This document shows positions 12,201 through 21,265 of a stretch of 64,000 nt of DNA, piece by piece; the first letter of the stretch is position 1, and the number at the start of each line of letters is the position of its first letter. This DNA is from Sarcocystis neurona (lineage: Eukaryota; Apicomplexa; Conoidasida; Eucoccidiorida; Sarcocystidae): positions 1,270,812-1,334,811 of the forward strand of contig KL647314.1 of the NCBI GenBank assembly GCA_000727475.1, given 5' to 3'. Position numbers and translations under genes: made by a program. The notes beneath the pieces were generated by a model. That model was not told the DNA's origin. It made no database searches and was given only the letters and a program-made list of their open reading frames with translations.

Positions 12201-15200
12201 ACGCACGTAGTTGACATCATAAAAGGACGTCAGACGTACCGCGCTGCTGTGGTGTGCGCCCGCCTTCGGTGGCTGCTATCTCTGCTGCTGCTGTGTCGCT
12301 CCCGCTGCTCCTACTGTGTCGCTGCCCTTGCTGCGTGTCGGTGCCCCGCTGCTGCTGCTGCTGTGACGGTCGCCCGCTGCTGCTGCTGCTGAGTGTCGGT
12401 GCCCCGCTGCTGCTGCTGCGTGTCGGTGCCCCGCTGCTGGTGTGTGTGTGTGTGTGTGTGACTCCGCGGCTGTTGGTGGGCGTCGCAGATGATACTTGTT
12501 GCTCTACAGCGCTCCTTTTGGCTCCTCGCAGCACCAGTCGGTCTCGCCTCAGCGGCATGGTGGTGGAGTGCTACTGGCACCCGGCAACTCCGGTGTACAC
12601 GTTCATTCCGTCGCTGCGCAGAAGCTGCTCGAAGGACCGAGATTTCTCCCGCCGCTTGATAGAGTGGGAAAAGATGAACGGCCCGAAGCCGTTCTACGAT
12701 CTGGAGAATGGCACGTGGAAGGAAGGCGGCTGGGTTGTCGAGCGGTTCCGTACGGTGAGCAGACTGCGTCTTCGTGCTTACTGCATCTCGCCTGTCACGG
12801 GGGCCGCCTCCTGCTGCCTGCCTGCGGTCAGAAGCCAATGTGGGTGCTGCGCCGTCTTCCCTTTGCCGCAGGACCGGCTTCCTCCTTGCCGCAGAAACGA
12901 GCTTTTATGTCTACCTCTTGCTGCCTCTCTCATAGTCGCGCCGTCTCCCTCTTCCTGTCTCCGTCTCCCTCTCTTTCTGTGTCTCCATTTCTTGCTGTCT
13001 CCTCCTCTATTTCTTGCTGTCTCCGTCTCTATTTCTTGCCGTCTCCGTCTCTCCTTCGGTGTCTCCCCTTCTCTGTCTCATTTCTCGCTGCCTTTCTGTC
13101 TCTTCGTCTTTCTCTATCTCTTTGCCAGTCTGCTGGAGTTTCAGTGGCACGCGTCACTCGCAGTTTAGGACGCGCATGCACGTCCAGGATTTCGACGTGT
13201 GAGAAGGAAGATGTGAGCAGACGCGTGTGTGTGTCTGCATGCGCATGCATGTGCACGCGTGCGTACTTGCTTGCATATTTATGTGACTGTCGTCTTTGAG
13301 CGGAGAACGCGCGCGCGGTGAAGTGGAGCTGCTCGGCGACTTGTGTTAGCGAAGGCTCCACGTCCCTCGGGGAGATGTCCCGGGGCAGATGCATGCGTGG
13401 ACCTGAGTTGGACAGGCTTTCAGGTGTGCATGCACGAGTGGACTGTGTGGAGGTGCATGCACGCCAACGCGAGAGGGGTCTTCTTCTGAAGAAAGTGGCA
13501 GACCCTCGCGGAGAGTCCACGACATGCAGCACGCAGAGGAAATGGAGAAGGAGTGGTCCTGTTGAGGTGTGCCGAATGGCTGCTGCTGCTGCTGCATTTC
13601 TTCTGCGAGCACAACGCACGCACCTGCATGTCCTGCGCAAGCAGACACCCGCTGGAGACGAATGCATGCATGCGCTGGCGCTGTCGTGCCTGCATGCCTG
13701 CAGACGACTCTTCGAACCGCGCGTGCGTGGCAGAGAGTCGCAGGCTCGTTCCCTTCCCTCCACACACTCACACACGCATGCAACAACACACGGACGCAGG
13801 GGGGTCGAGAGAGTAGTGGAGGTGCAGGGTCGTTTCTGGCCTGAGGCGCAGAGAACAGCAGAGGCGATGTTATAGAAGTAGACACCTACTTGGTGATTTG
13901 TTTGGCAGCAGCACCCGACTGGCTTAAAAACGGCGTGTCTGTAGGGAGAAGTGCGCACAGGAGTGTTTCTAGGTTTGCAATTGTACATACAGGCAATATG
14001 GCTGAGTATATGTATACGTAGCGGCATATTCGTGCGTGTGTGTGCGTGTGTACGTGTGTGTTGAATCACGCACACTGCTGCCGAAATTTTTCCTCCCTAG
14101 GTCTCGAACCGCATGCACTTTCTGCGCCAGTGCTCACTTGCGCTCACCCCCGTCACACCGTCAAAGGAGGATGCAGCGCATGCGTGGGCCGCCCGAACTG
14201 CGTGCCCTGCTGCTCATACTCTGTGACACACTCTTCCGTAGTAACGACATGCTTGCATGCGCCGCGCGCACTCTGTCTGTGTGGCTCGCTTTTTTCTCCT
14301 GACTACAAGTACGTGCACTGCTGTTGCACCTCCTACACAGTGCGTTGTATGGCTGCCACTAGTTTTGTCGCTGTCAAGCGTAGTGCACCGCCACCATGCC
14401 TTTTGTGAGCGAAAGGACGTCTGTGAATTTTCCAGGGGTTGAACGCGTCTCTACGCAGTCTGTGTGGCACTTGCGCTCTCCCACTTCGTGCCCGTCCCGT
14501 TGGTGCCTTCGGTGCCGCCGTTGCTGCCTTCGGTGCCGCCGGTGCTGCTGTCGGTGCCGCTGCTGGTGTCTGCGGTGGTGTTGCGTCTACCCGCGGTGCT
14601 GCTGCTGCTGCTGCCCAGTCGCTTGCTCCTTGCTGTGCCTGCTTCGTTGCTGCGCGTGCAGGACAAGCTGACGCCCAATTCCTCATCCGTCATCAACAAA
14701 GTTCTGCAGGTAAGCCGTCTGTTGCTGGATTCTCAGTACTCAAAAAGCTGCAGTGTTCAGCTGTACACAGCGCATCGAGAAAACAGGTGTGTCCACCAGG
14801 CCCCTCGAGAGATCACTTCTGACGCATGTATGAAGCTTCTTCTGCTTACCTGTGTATGTCAACGCGGCCACGTGTGTGTACGGGCGAGCGTCTGTCTATC
14901 TGTCTGTACCTGCTGCACAGGGTATGTATGCGTGGGCTGCATGCGCTTCTTCGGCTTTTCTCGCTGTTACGAAGATGTGGACGTCCTTGGCATCTGCATG
15001 CGCATAATGTCTGTCGACGACTCCCGCAGAAAAGTGCATGCAACGTGCGGGCGCCCGCCGCGTGGCCGTAGCTACGTGTGAATCCGGAGGGGCCTGGCGA
15101 GAGAACACTGCGTAGCGAACGCTCTCTGGCCGAAGCAGACGAAGCCTAGGAGTTAGTCACTATATTAAGTGACGTGCTAGAAGTCGTCTGGCTAACGCCC

Positions 15201-17500
15201 ACCTCTTGTGGAACGTTGTGTGCTTCGTCTCCTCTATTCACTAGAAAACACTCCGACATACACATACATGTATACACGTATGTGTACACACATGCACAGA
15301 AGTAGTGTCTGGCGTGCGTGCACAGTAATATATATATATATATATGTATATATATACACGCGATTCACGGTTTTCCTGCTGTCTGTGTATATATATATAT
15401 ATATATTTGTCTGTGTACATGTAGGGCGAGGTGTCCTCACAAAAGCGTCCGTCCTCCCACGACTGAGTCGCCGTCACACAGTTTAGCGTCGTGCTGCGGT
15501 GAAGTACTTCGTAAGGGCATGTGACTCGCCCCTGCACGTTGCCTGCTGCGCCCTGCGTCTTAGCAGGCGGTCCCTCAACGGGCAAAGAGATTTGTCCTGC
15601 CGACTTTCAGCTAGAGGAAGAAAAGATAGGAAGCCATTTCGTTGGCTTTCACAAGTTGGGCACTGGTGCATCACGCCTGATCCTCTGCTTTCACGGAAGC
15701 TACTGCTGCTGCTGTTGCTGCACTTGTTCTGTACATGCGCTACTCTGTTCCTGCCGAGGCTGCTGCTGCCTGCGTCGGCTTGCGCGTCCTCCGCCGCCTA
15801 CCACGGTAGCCTGTAGCCAGAGAAAGGACGCGCGCGCGCTGCACTGCTGCATACGGCTTCCCCGTACACTTCTGAGGCTGCTGCTGCCGATGCCCTGCGG
15901 CTGCTTCCGGCAGTCGCAGCACAAGTTCAAAGTGTCCTCCTACATCTAGTGAGGGGTATCTGCTGCTACGGGCGGTGATCCTTCTGCTCCTCTTCTCGTT
16001 CACGCTCCTCCTACGAGCGGCTCGACTGCTGCTGGGACTGCCGCTTTTCTTCGGGTTCCTCGTGGACAATGCAACCGCCGCCAGACATTGTGCTGGTAGT
16101 GCTGCTGGTCTTGTATTTCATAGAGAGGAGGGGCCCGCTTGTGTGACGCTGCTGCTGCTGCTGGACGTAACGTTGACCAGGCCTACCGGTTCTTCCTGTT
16201 GACGCCGCCGTCGCTGCTGCTGCCGGTGCTTGACAAGGCCAACAATAACGACTGACGCTGTTGCTTTTGTGCAGTGGCTGCTGCTGGGTCTGTGGCTCTG
16301 CGGTTGCTGCAGACGACCTTCAGTCGCATTCGCTGACTCCTTTGTGCCAGTTCTGTCGCTGGTGCTGCTGCTGTTCGGGCGTCTAGTGCTGCCTTCAGAA
16401 CTGCCGCTGCTGCGAGTGCTCGTGCTAGCGGAGAATGCAGTTTCTGCTGCGTTGCCGCCGCGTGGTAGCGGCGCGTCTGTGTACCGGGTGCAATTCTCCG
16501 TCGGTGTCTGCGTCTTCTGTGATGCAGCCGTGCACCTGCCGCTACTGCGTGTTGCTGCTGTTTGTTACTGCTGGTCGTCACCTGCCTTGTTGACTTTGCT
16601 GCTGTTCACCTGGACTCCTGCGAGATGCGTGCGTCGGCGGGATTCCTGCTGCCCCTGGCTCTCCAGCATTCGTTATTTACTCATCAGGCGGCTGCTTAGC
16701 AATATCACTGTACAACACTCGTGCTGCAGCAAAAACTGCTGCTGCGTTTCGTCGTCGCTGTGTGTGCGTTGCCCTTCGCTTGCTGAGCGGCTGCTACCGC
16801 CTCTTCCGGTTAGGCTGCTGCTGTTGTTTCTCCTTGCTGCTGTCCACGCAACACGTCGTCCAACCTCGCTTTCCTGCTGCTGCCGTTGTTTCTATCAGCG
16901 CTGCCTGCTCGTAGAGTACGCGCTGCTGCAGGAGCATGCTATGCTTTGCAGCTACTACGGGACCTCGCCTGCTTCGAGGCACCTTTGCTGTTTCCTGCTG
17001 GTGCAGCTTCTTATGTTGCACATGTCGTCGTACTTCCTTTCTGCTGGACTACTGCTGCTGCTCCTGCTGCTTCTTCGAGGGGCTGCCTCATGCACCCTTA
17101 TTCGCGCTGTGACTGCAGCCTGTGACGAACACTTTTGTTGCACAGAGTTGCATGCGTCTACGATTTGTACTGTTAGTGCAGCTGGCCCCACACGTCAGCA
17201 AACGTCAGCGTTGCTGCTGCTCCTGCTGCGTCTCGTGGCACTGTGCATGCGTAGAGCATCGATGATGGGATTACATTCACTGCGCTGCTGCGCGAGTTCG
17301 AGCGCTACAAGCAGCATGGCAAGAAAACGGTCCGAGAGTTATACTTGCTGCCTCCCCCTGGCGGCGCAGCTGCTGCGGCTGTTGCTGAAGCACCCCCCAG
17401 GCCTTCTGAACGCGCTGCAGCACATTCGTGGGCAGACGCAGCTGCGACAGAAGCAACGCAACTTTCACGCAGAGCCGCAGCGGCAACACCGCTCGTGTAA
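333..17500 (+). CDS. mRNA-capping enzyme, guanylyltransferase (5' partial, at least 9 exons)
   Basis: This nuclear enzyme transfers GMP from GTP, through a lysine-GMP intermediate, to the diphosphate 5' end of nascent RNA polymerase II transcripts. Proposed exons: 333-436, 1622-1711, 3557-3952, 5387-5542, 7197-7271, 10421-10494, 12553-12754, 14662-14709, 17255-17500 (stop TAA). All nine join in frame with GT..AG borders and give about 462 residues. Motifs in order: I, EKTDGTR with the nucleophile lysine (exon 1); III, LVDGELV (exon 2); IIIa, FLIYDAVCIEGD (exon 3); IV, DGVIFTP and V, LLKWKPP (exon 4); YDERGIPRLFQLYMMDR (exon 5); GKMYRQLLEIA (exon 6); VECYWHP to GGWVVERFRT (exon 7); DKLTPN completing motif VI (exon 8); SIDDGITFTALLREFERY and a low-complexity tail (exon 9). 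Exon 3 carries about 80 residues of Q/S/A-rich insertion between IIIa and IV. No triphosphatase domain is visible, as expected for a fungal/protist-type stand-alone enzyme. The N-terminal 60 or so residues are missing. The exon 3 donor (AAG|GTTCGC) is weak; the other borders look ordinary. Confidence 0.9.
1211..1354. repeat. 18-bp minisatellite, 8 units (intron)
   Basis: Units starting GCGCAC or GCGCAT fall exactly every 18 bases at 1211, 1229, 1247, 1265, 1283, 1301, 1319 and 1337. Eighteen bases is six codons, so long stop-free frames arise on both strands here (for example - strand, about 753-1589). These are a by-product of the array, not genes. It lies in the first capping-enzyme intron. 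Confidence 0.85.
2310..3075. repeat. Degenerate GATA/TATC tract (intron)
   Basis: A short GATA-type run (about 2310-2365, reading AGGTAGATAG) is followed by about 430 bases of degenerate TATCTATC (about 2640-3075) in the opposite orientation. Both lie in the second capping-enzyme intron. The opposed orientation could allow a large hairpin. Confidence 0.75.
3222..3252. repeat. TA dinucleotide microsatellite
   Basis: Uninterrupted TA run in the second capping-enzyme intron. Confidence 0.9.
4122..4153. repeat. TA microsatellite with one interruption
   Basis: Two TA runs separated by a single GA step, in the third capping-enzyme intron, just past the IIIa exon. Confidence 0.85.
7000..7190. repeat. 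CTG-rich array upstream of the YDERG exon
   Basis: Imperfect CTG/GCTGCTG array ending only a few bases before the acceptor at 7196. The array is intronic, because the following exon (7197-7271) starts in a different, family-matching frame. The polypyrimidine tract of this acceptor is effectively made of CTG repeats. Confidence 0.7.
8887..9285. repeat. TA microsatellite containing a 334-base assembly gap
   Basis: TA runs at about 8887-8920 and 9255-9284 flank 334 N (8921-9254). The assembly evidently stopped inside a TA repeat, so the real length is unknown. It lies within the 7272-10420 intron of the capping-enzyme gene, so no exon is interrupted. Frames that run through it with undefined residues are artefacts. 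Confidence 0.95.
9480..10415. repeat. Long imperfect CTG array (intron)
   Basis: Almost 1 kb of CTG, CGCTG and TGCTG steps stops abruptly at the acceptor CGTTAG before exon 6 of the capping-enzyme gene. Several mutually overlapping frames are open through it. None contains a recognisable motif, while the 74-base exon at its end does. Confidence 0.7.
11168..11350. repeat. 64-74 bp tandem repeat, about 2.5 units (intron)
   Basis: Units starting CTATATA at 11168, 11242 and 11306 share a GTGTGTAGCTCTG core and an AACAAGA or AGCAAGA segment. TA/TG-rich and intronic (capping-enzyme intron 10495-12552). Confidence 0.65.
11605..11632. repeat. TA microsatellite
   Basis: TA run in the capping-enzyme intron 10495-12552. 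A TG run (about 11446-11466) lies just upstream. Confidence 0.85.
12050..12462. repeat. CTG array followed by TG run (intron)
   Basis: CTG-rich sequence with a roughly 20-base repeating phrase (GTCGGTGCCCCGCTGCTG) at about 12335-12440, closing with a TG run at about 12440-12460. It sits about 100 bases upstream of the VECYWHP exon. Confidence 0.7.
12928..13125. repeat. Polypyrimidine minisatellite (CTGTCTCC/TTTCTTGC)
   Basis: Repeated phrase TTTCTTGCTGTCTCC with variants makes this strand nearly all C and T for about 200 bases. It lies in the intron that splits motif VI of the capping enzyme (12755-14661). Long polypyrimidine tracts can form triplex DNA and could act as decoy acceptor tracts; that is inference. 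Confidence 0.65.
15325..15410. repeat. Two TA microsatellites
   Basis: TA-rich runs at about 15327-15357 and 15387-15407 in the last capping-enzyme intron (14710-17254). Confidence 0.8.
15695..17235. repeat. Long imperfect CTG array in last capping-enzyme intron
   Basis: About 1.5 kb of interrupted CTG repeats ends shortly before the last exon (17255-17500). It leaves long open frames, the longest at 16230-17720, in a frame different from the SIDDGITFTALL exon. I treat these frames as composition artefacts. Confidence 0.65.
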
Positions 17501-17794
17501 CTCCGACAGCAGGGACATACTCATCCGCTTACCTGCGGCAAGAGCCTACCGCGCAGATGCCACCTGCAGCAGGAGCAGCAGCAGCAGCAATAGTCCACAT
17601 TTACCGTGGCGCGTGACAAAAGCGGCTCGTCGTCATTGTCCATATCCGCGTGACAAGCTAGCGTGGTCAAGCATGACTGGCTGTTGGGGAGAACCGCATT
17701 TCTGCTTCTTTTGTAGGTAGACACATGTGTATACATATATACACATATTGGTGTGTTGGTGGAGGGAGACCGCCGGTGCCGCTAATTGTATTTA

Positions 17795-17820
17795 TATACA
17801 ATATATATATATATATATAC
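17795..17820. repeat. TA microsatellite
   Basis: Uninterrupted TA run about 300 bases past the capping-enzyme stop codon. Confidence 0.85.
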
Positions 17821-18270
17821 ATATACGTATGTATGTATTCGATGCGATGTACAAATGAAGAATGTACAGGTACATATCTGCGTACGTGTGTATTATTCTT
17901 GTGAAGAGATTTAGTATCAAAGAAACGACTTCAGAGGCCGCCCATTTCTTTCACGCCATTCTTGTGCTTGTGGCTGCCTGCATGTATGCACAGCATACAA
18001 CGATGTAAATTTGCGCGGATGTTCTTCTCTCAATGGAGAGTGCATACAAAAGTATGAAACACTCACCAATGTGTACACAATAACGCCGAAGTAAACGAAC
18101 CACACACGCGGCAGTGAGGGGAAGTCTCACGTTGTCCACGTAGCCATATATATATATATATATATGCGTGTATGTACGTTTGCGTGTGTGGGCATCTACG
18201 TACGTATCTTCTAAGCCAACCCCTGAATTGGACACGCAGCAACACTCACGCAACCGGGTATGTGCAAAAG

Positions 18271-18393
18271 GTGCACACAGCTACGAGTTCGTACATGTAC
18301 CTCTGCAAGAAGTGCACACAGCTACCAGTTCGTACGTCTGTCTCTCCAAGAAGTGCACACAGCTACAAGTTCGTACGTGTATCTTTCCGATCT
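18271..18393. repeat. 41-bp tandem repeat, 3 units
   Basis: GTGCACACAGCTAC begins units at 18271, 18312 and 18353. The copies are about 80-90% identical and share AGTTCGTACRT. Forty-one is not a multiple of three, so the copies fall in three different frames. That argues against a coding repeat. Confidence 0.9.
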
Positions 18394-21265
18394 GTATTTG
18401 TGGAAAACAGCGGGCGCTCTGCATACCCTGCCTGTTTCCATTGCTTCCTCCCTGCAAATAGTAGTGATGCATGGAGGTGCTTACGCCCAATGCAGCGAAG
18501 GGACCAGACCAGGTAGCACGCACATCGGGATTGCAGCGGTGCCGCTGTGTAGGTGAGATGTGTGGGATGTCGCTTCGCATACTGGCTAGAATTAGATTGC
18601 CGGTGAAAAGAGTATACCGCAGTAGTCGCGTCTCCGGAGTACGCGAATGGACGTCACGACAGTGCCACGAAATCTCCAGCACACACGCCCCCCACGTGCG
18701 GCTGGTCAAGTAACAGAAGCGACATTCGTGAGCGCTGCGCCTGCCTCCATAAGCTGCTACCTCCCTTCGTCGCTCTTTCGCCAGCGCAACCGGAGGCGCA
18801 TACGCGCGTACGTATGTACATGTATACACTCGAAGTGGAAAACACACGTACTAACTGCTAGGTGGAGACCTACATTGTGTAGCGAGATCTTCAGGGTAAC
18901 CAGGACAACACGTCAGTCACCCCATCGAATGAGTGCTGGCGACATTATAGGTGGTGCTCGATTGGAGCCGCGAGGTGGGAGCGTACTGCTTTGAAGAGGC
19001 GCGGCGTTTGTGTAGATTGCACGCTGTATGATGCACTTGTGCATATAAGGATTGGACTGGTCAGGTAGGCACACCAAGCACACCCACCTTCAAGCACAAC
19101 CGGATGTGCGCTAGAGCCTGCAATACGCGTCCGTGTATTCATCCGCGGATTGTACACCTTGTCATCGCCCTGCTGGTCGTGTGCGGCTTGGCAGACGCAC
19201 ACGTGCGTGTTGCTCGTTCGGAGCATGAATACATATACGCACTGCATACGTAATCCTATAGTGGTATGTGATATGTGACCGCTTTGCCGAAGAGACACGT
19301 CGGCGGCTCTGCAGTCTGTGGTTCTTCAACAGCCTTAAAGCACTCGCCGCGCGGATGGCTGCTGCTACCAGTGGAGAAGCAGTATCGCTTCTATAACTAA
19401 AGAAAAAGACACCCTCGAAAACACCACGTGTCCTCGCCCGCCTACACGTACAAAGTATGTGCGTGCAGGTACACCTGTTTGTCGCACTACATTATGCGTT
19501 CGAACTGTGTCCCGCAAACTGCGTTGAAGCTGTTACCTCAGTTGCTGCACCTTCGCTGCTCAAGCAAGCAGATGTACAACTTCGATCAGCGGGACCTATG
19601 CATGCACTTTGTCGAAGGACGCCTACGAAAGAGACACGTACGTATGTGTGAACTTCATGTACACATACACACCCTCGTGTGCATGAGAACGCAACTGCCA
19701 CGGAAGTGTTGAAACACAAATGCACACGTGCATTATGCGAAAAGACGTACCACATACAATAAGTACACATCTGACACGCTCACGCTGACGTAGGTGTCCA
19801 CAAAGCATAAAGATTCCCACGAACACAACCACGCACGTGCACAGGACGTGCATACTGCCTTGTAGTACTCAAATGCAAATGAATATTGATACTACAGGGA
19901 TCGCCATCCGCAAGACGCGGAGGCACACACAAAGTCAGCATATGTCTCATCTCGGGAGTCGCTCTTACCGAGAAACGCGAGACAACCTGGTGGTCAACAA
20001 CACAGTCTATTCATAAATATGGGTAGATGCATACATATATTTCTCATGCACCGTTACACGACGGTGAAACGGATTATCCCTCAAATTGAACCCTCCTGTA
20101 CGAGTACACGGACTTCTACATTGGTACTCCGCCTTCATACTTGATAATGTCCGCGCCGAACAAGGATTCAGCTTTATTTGCAGAACCTGCGTTCACATGC
20201 AAGTTACGCGCTCGCGTTAAGCAAGTCATCCGACTGACAGATGTTCGTGAAAGGAGAAGCTTCAAATATCTCCCTTTGCATCAAGGTTGGCAGCATCTTA
20301 CAGTTCTACACTTCCCTCTCTTTCAGCTGCGTCACCTTGTTCCCGCATGTAAAATCACAAGTACTACATATATATAAACAAGAGTCTTCCCTGCATATCC
20401 CACAGCTGTCTCTAGTTGTACATCAGGTGTTAATATACAACCATTTTTAGCATGATAGTGTGACTTCAGCACCACCGCCACCTACCTCTGGCACCAGCCA
20501 CCTAAGCAGCAATAGCGGCGTCATCGGCAATACCGCTGCAACATAGGGTGTTATGTGTCTGCATATCAGCAGCAAATGTTGAAGCTCGAAAACGCAACAA
20601 CTGCACAACATTGTGCTGCGTCACTGTTTTGATCTCTTCGTACTGCTGCTGCCGTACTGCCGCAGACCGCTTCTACTGCTGCTGCTGCGTTCTCCGACAG
20701 TCCCCGTTGCCGTATGTCCCTCTGCAGCGTTGTACCTACCGTTACCATCCCTCTCGCTGCACTCGACGCAGCTGCCTCAAGTGTTGTTGCAGCTGTCGCG
20801 CCGCTCTCCTCCTCCTCCCTCCCGGGGCTGTCGCTGCTGGTAACGCTACTGCAGTGGCTGCAGCTGCTGTAGAATACTACTCATGCATTATCACCACTCT
20901 TCTTCGACTGTCTAGCCACCGCAAACCCCTTTGCTCTTCGTTCACAAACAGACGACTTCTAATATCTACCGAAGCAATCCTGTTGTTCGTCCCTGCCCCC
21001 AGCCTGATGCTTTTGCTGGGAGGCCACCCAACGCCCCTACGAAAACAGCTACAACAAGGAACACTGATGTACCGTGGTCGCGCGCCTCTCAGGGCCCGTT
21101 GAGCCTACGTCAGAGGCACCTGTGTGTGGCATACATTAGCTTGCAGTGTCCGGAGTAGCTACGACCTTGCTGTTGCTTCTACTGGCGTCACTGTTACAAG
21201 GCGTACTTGCTGCGGGGCCCTTGCTGCAGTCAGCTCAGGCGCTCGCCGCTCCTGCTGCTCGGTTT

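Larger units (their letters stand above)
17501..21265. other. Convergent intergenic region
   Basis: This separates the 3' ends of the capping-enzyme gene (+) and the cyclin gene (-). It holds TA runs (about 17795-17820 and 18147-18167), a 41-bp tandem repeat, and CTG-rich sequence from about 20640 onward that continues into the cyclin coding region. Open frames of 60-190 codons occur (for example 18281-18847 - and 20548-21102 +), but none has a recognisable motif. Both 3' UTRs should lie here. Confidence 0.6.

Noticed and set aside
16230..17720. Plus-strand open frame of about 496 codons
   Set aside because: It is made of imperfect CTG repeats (Leu/Cys/Ala) and runs out of frame across the real last capping-enzyme exon (17255-17500), whose frame matches the family.
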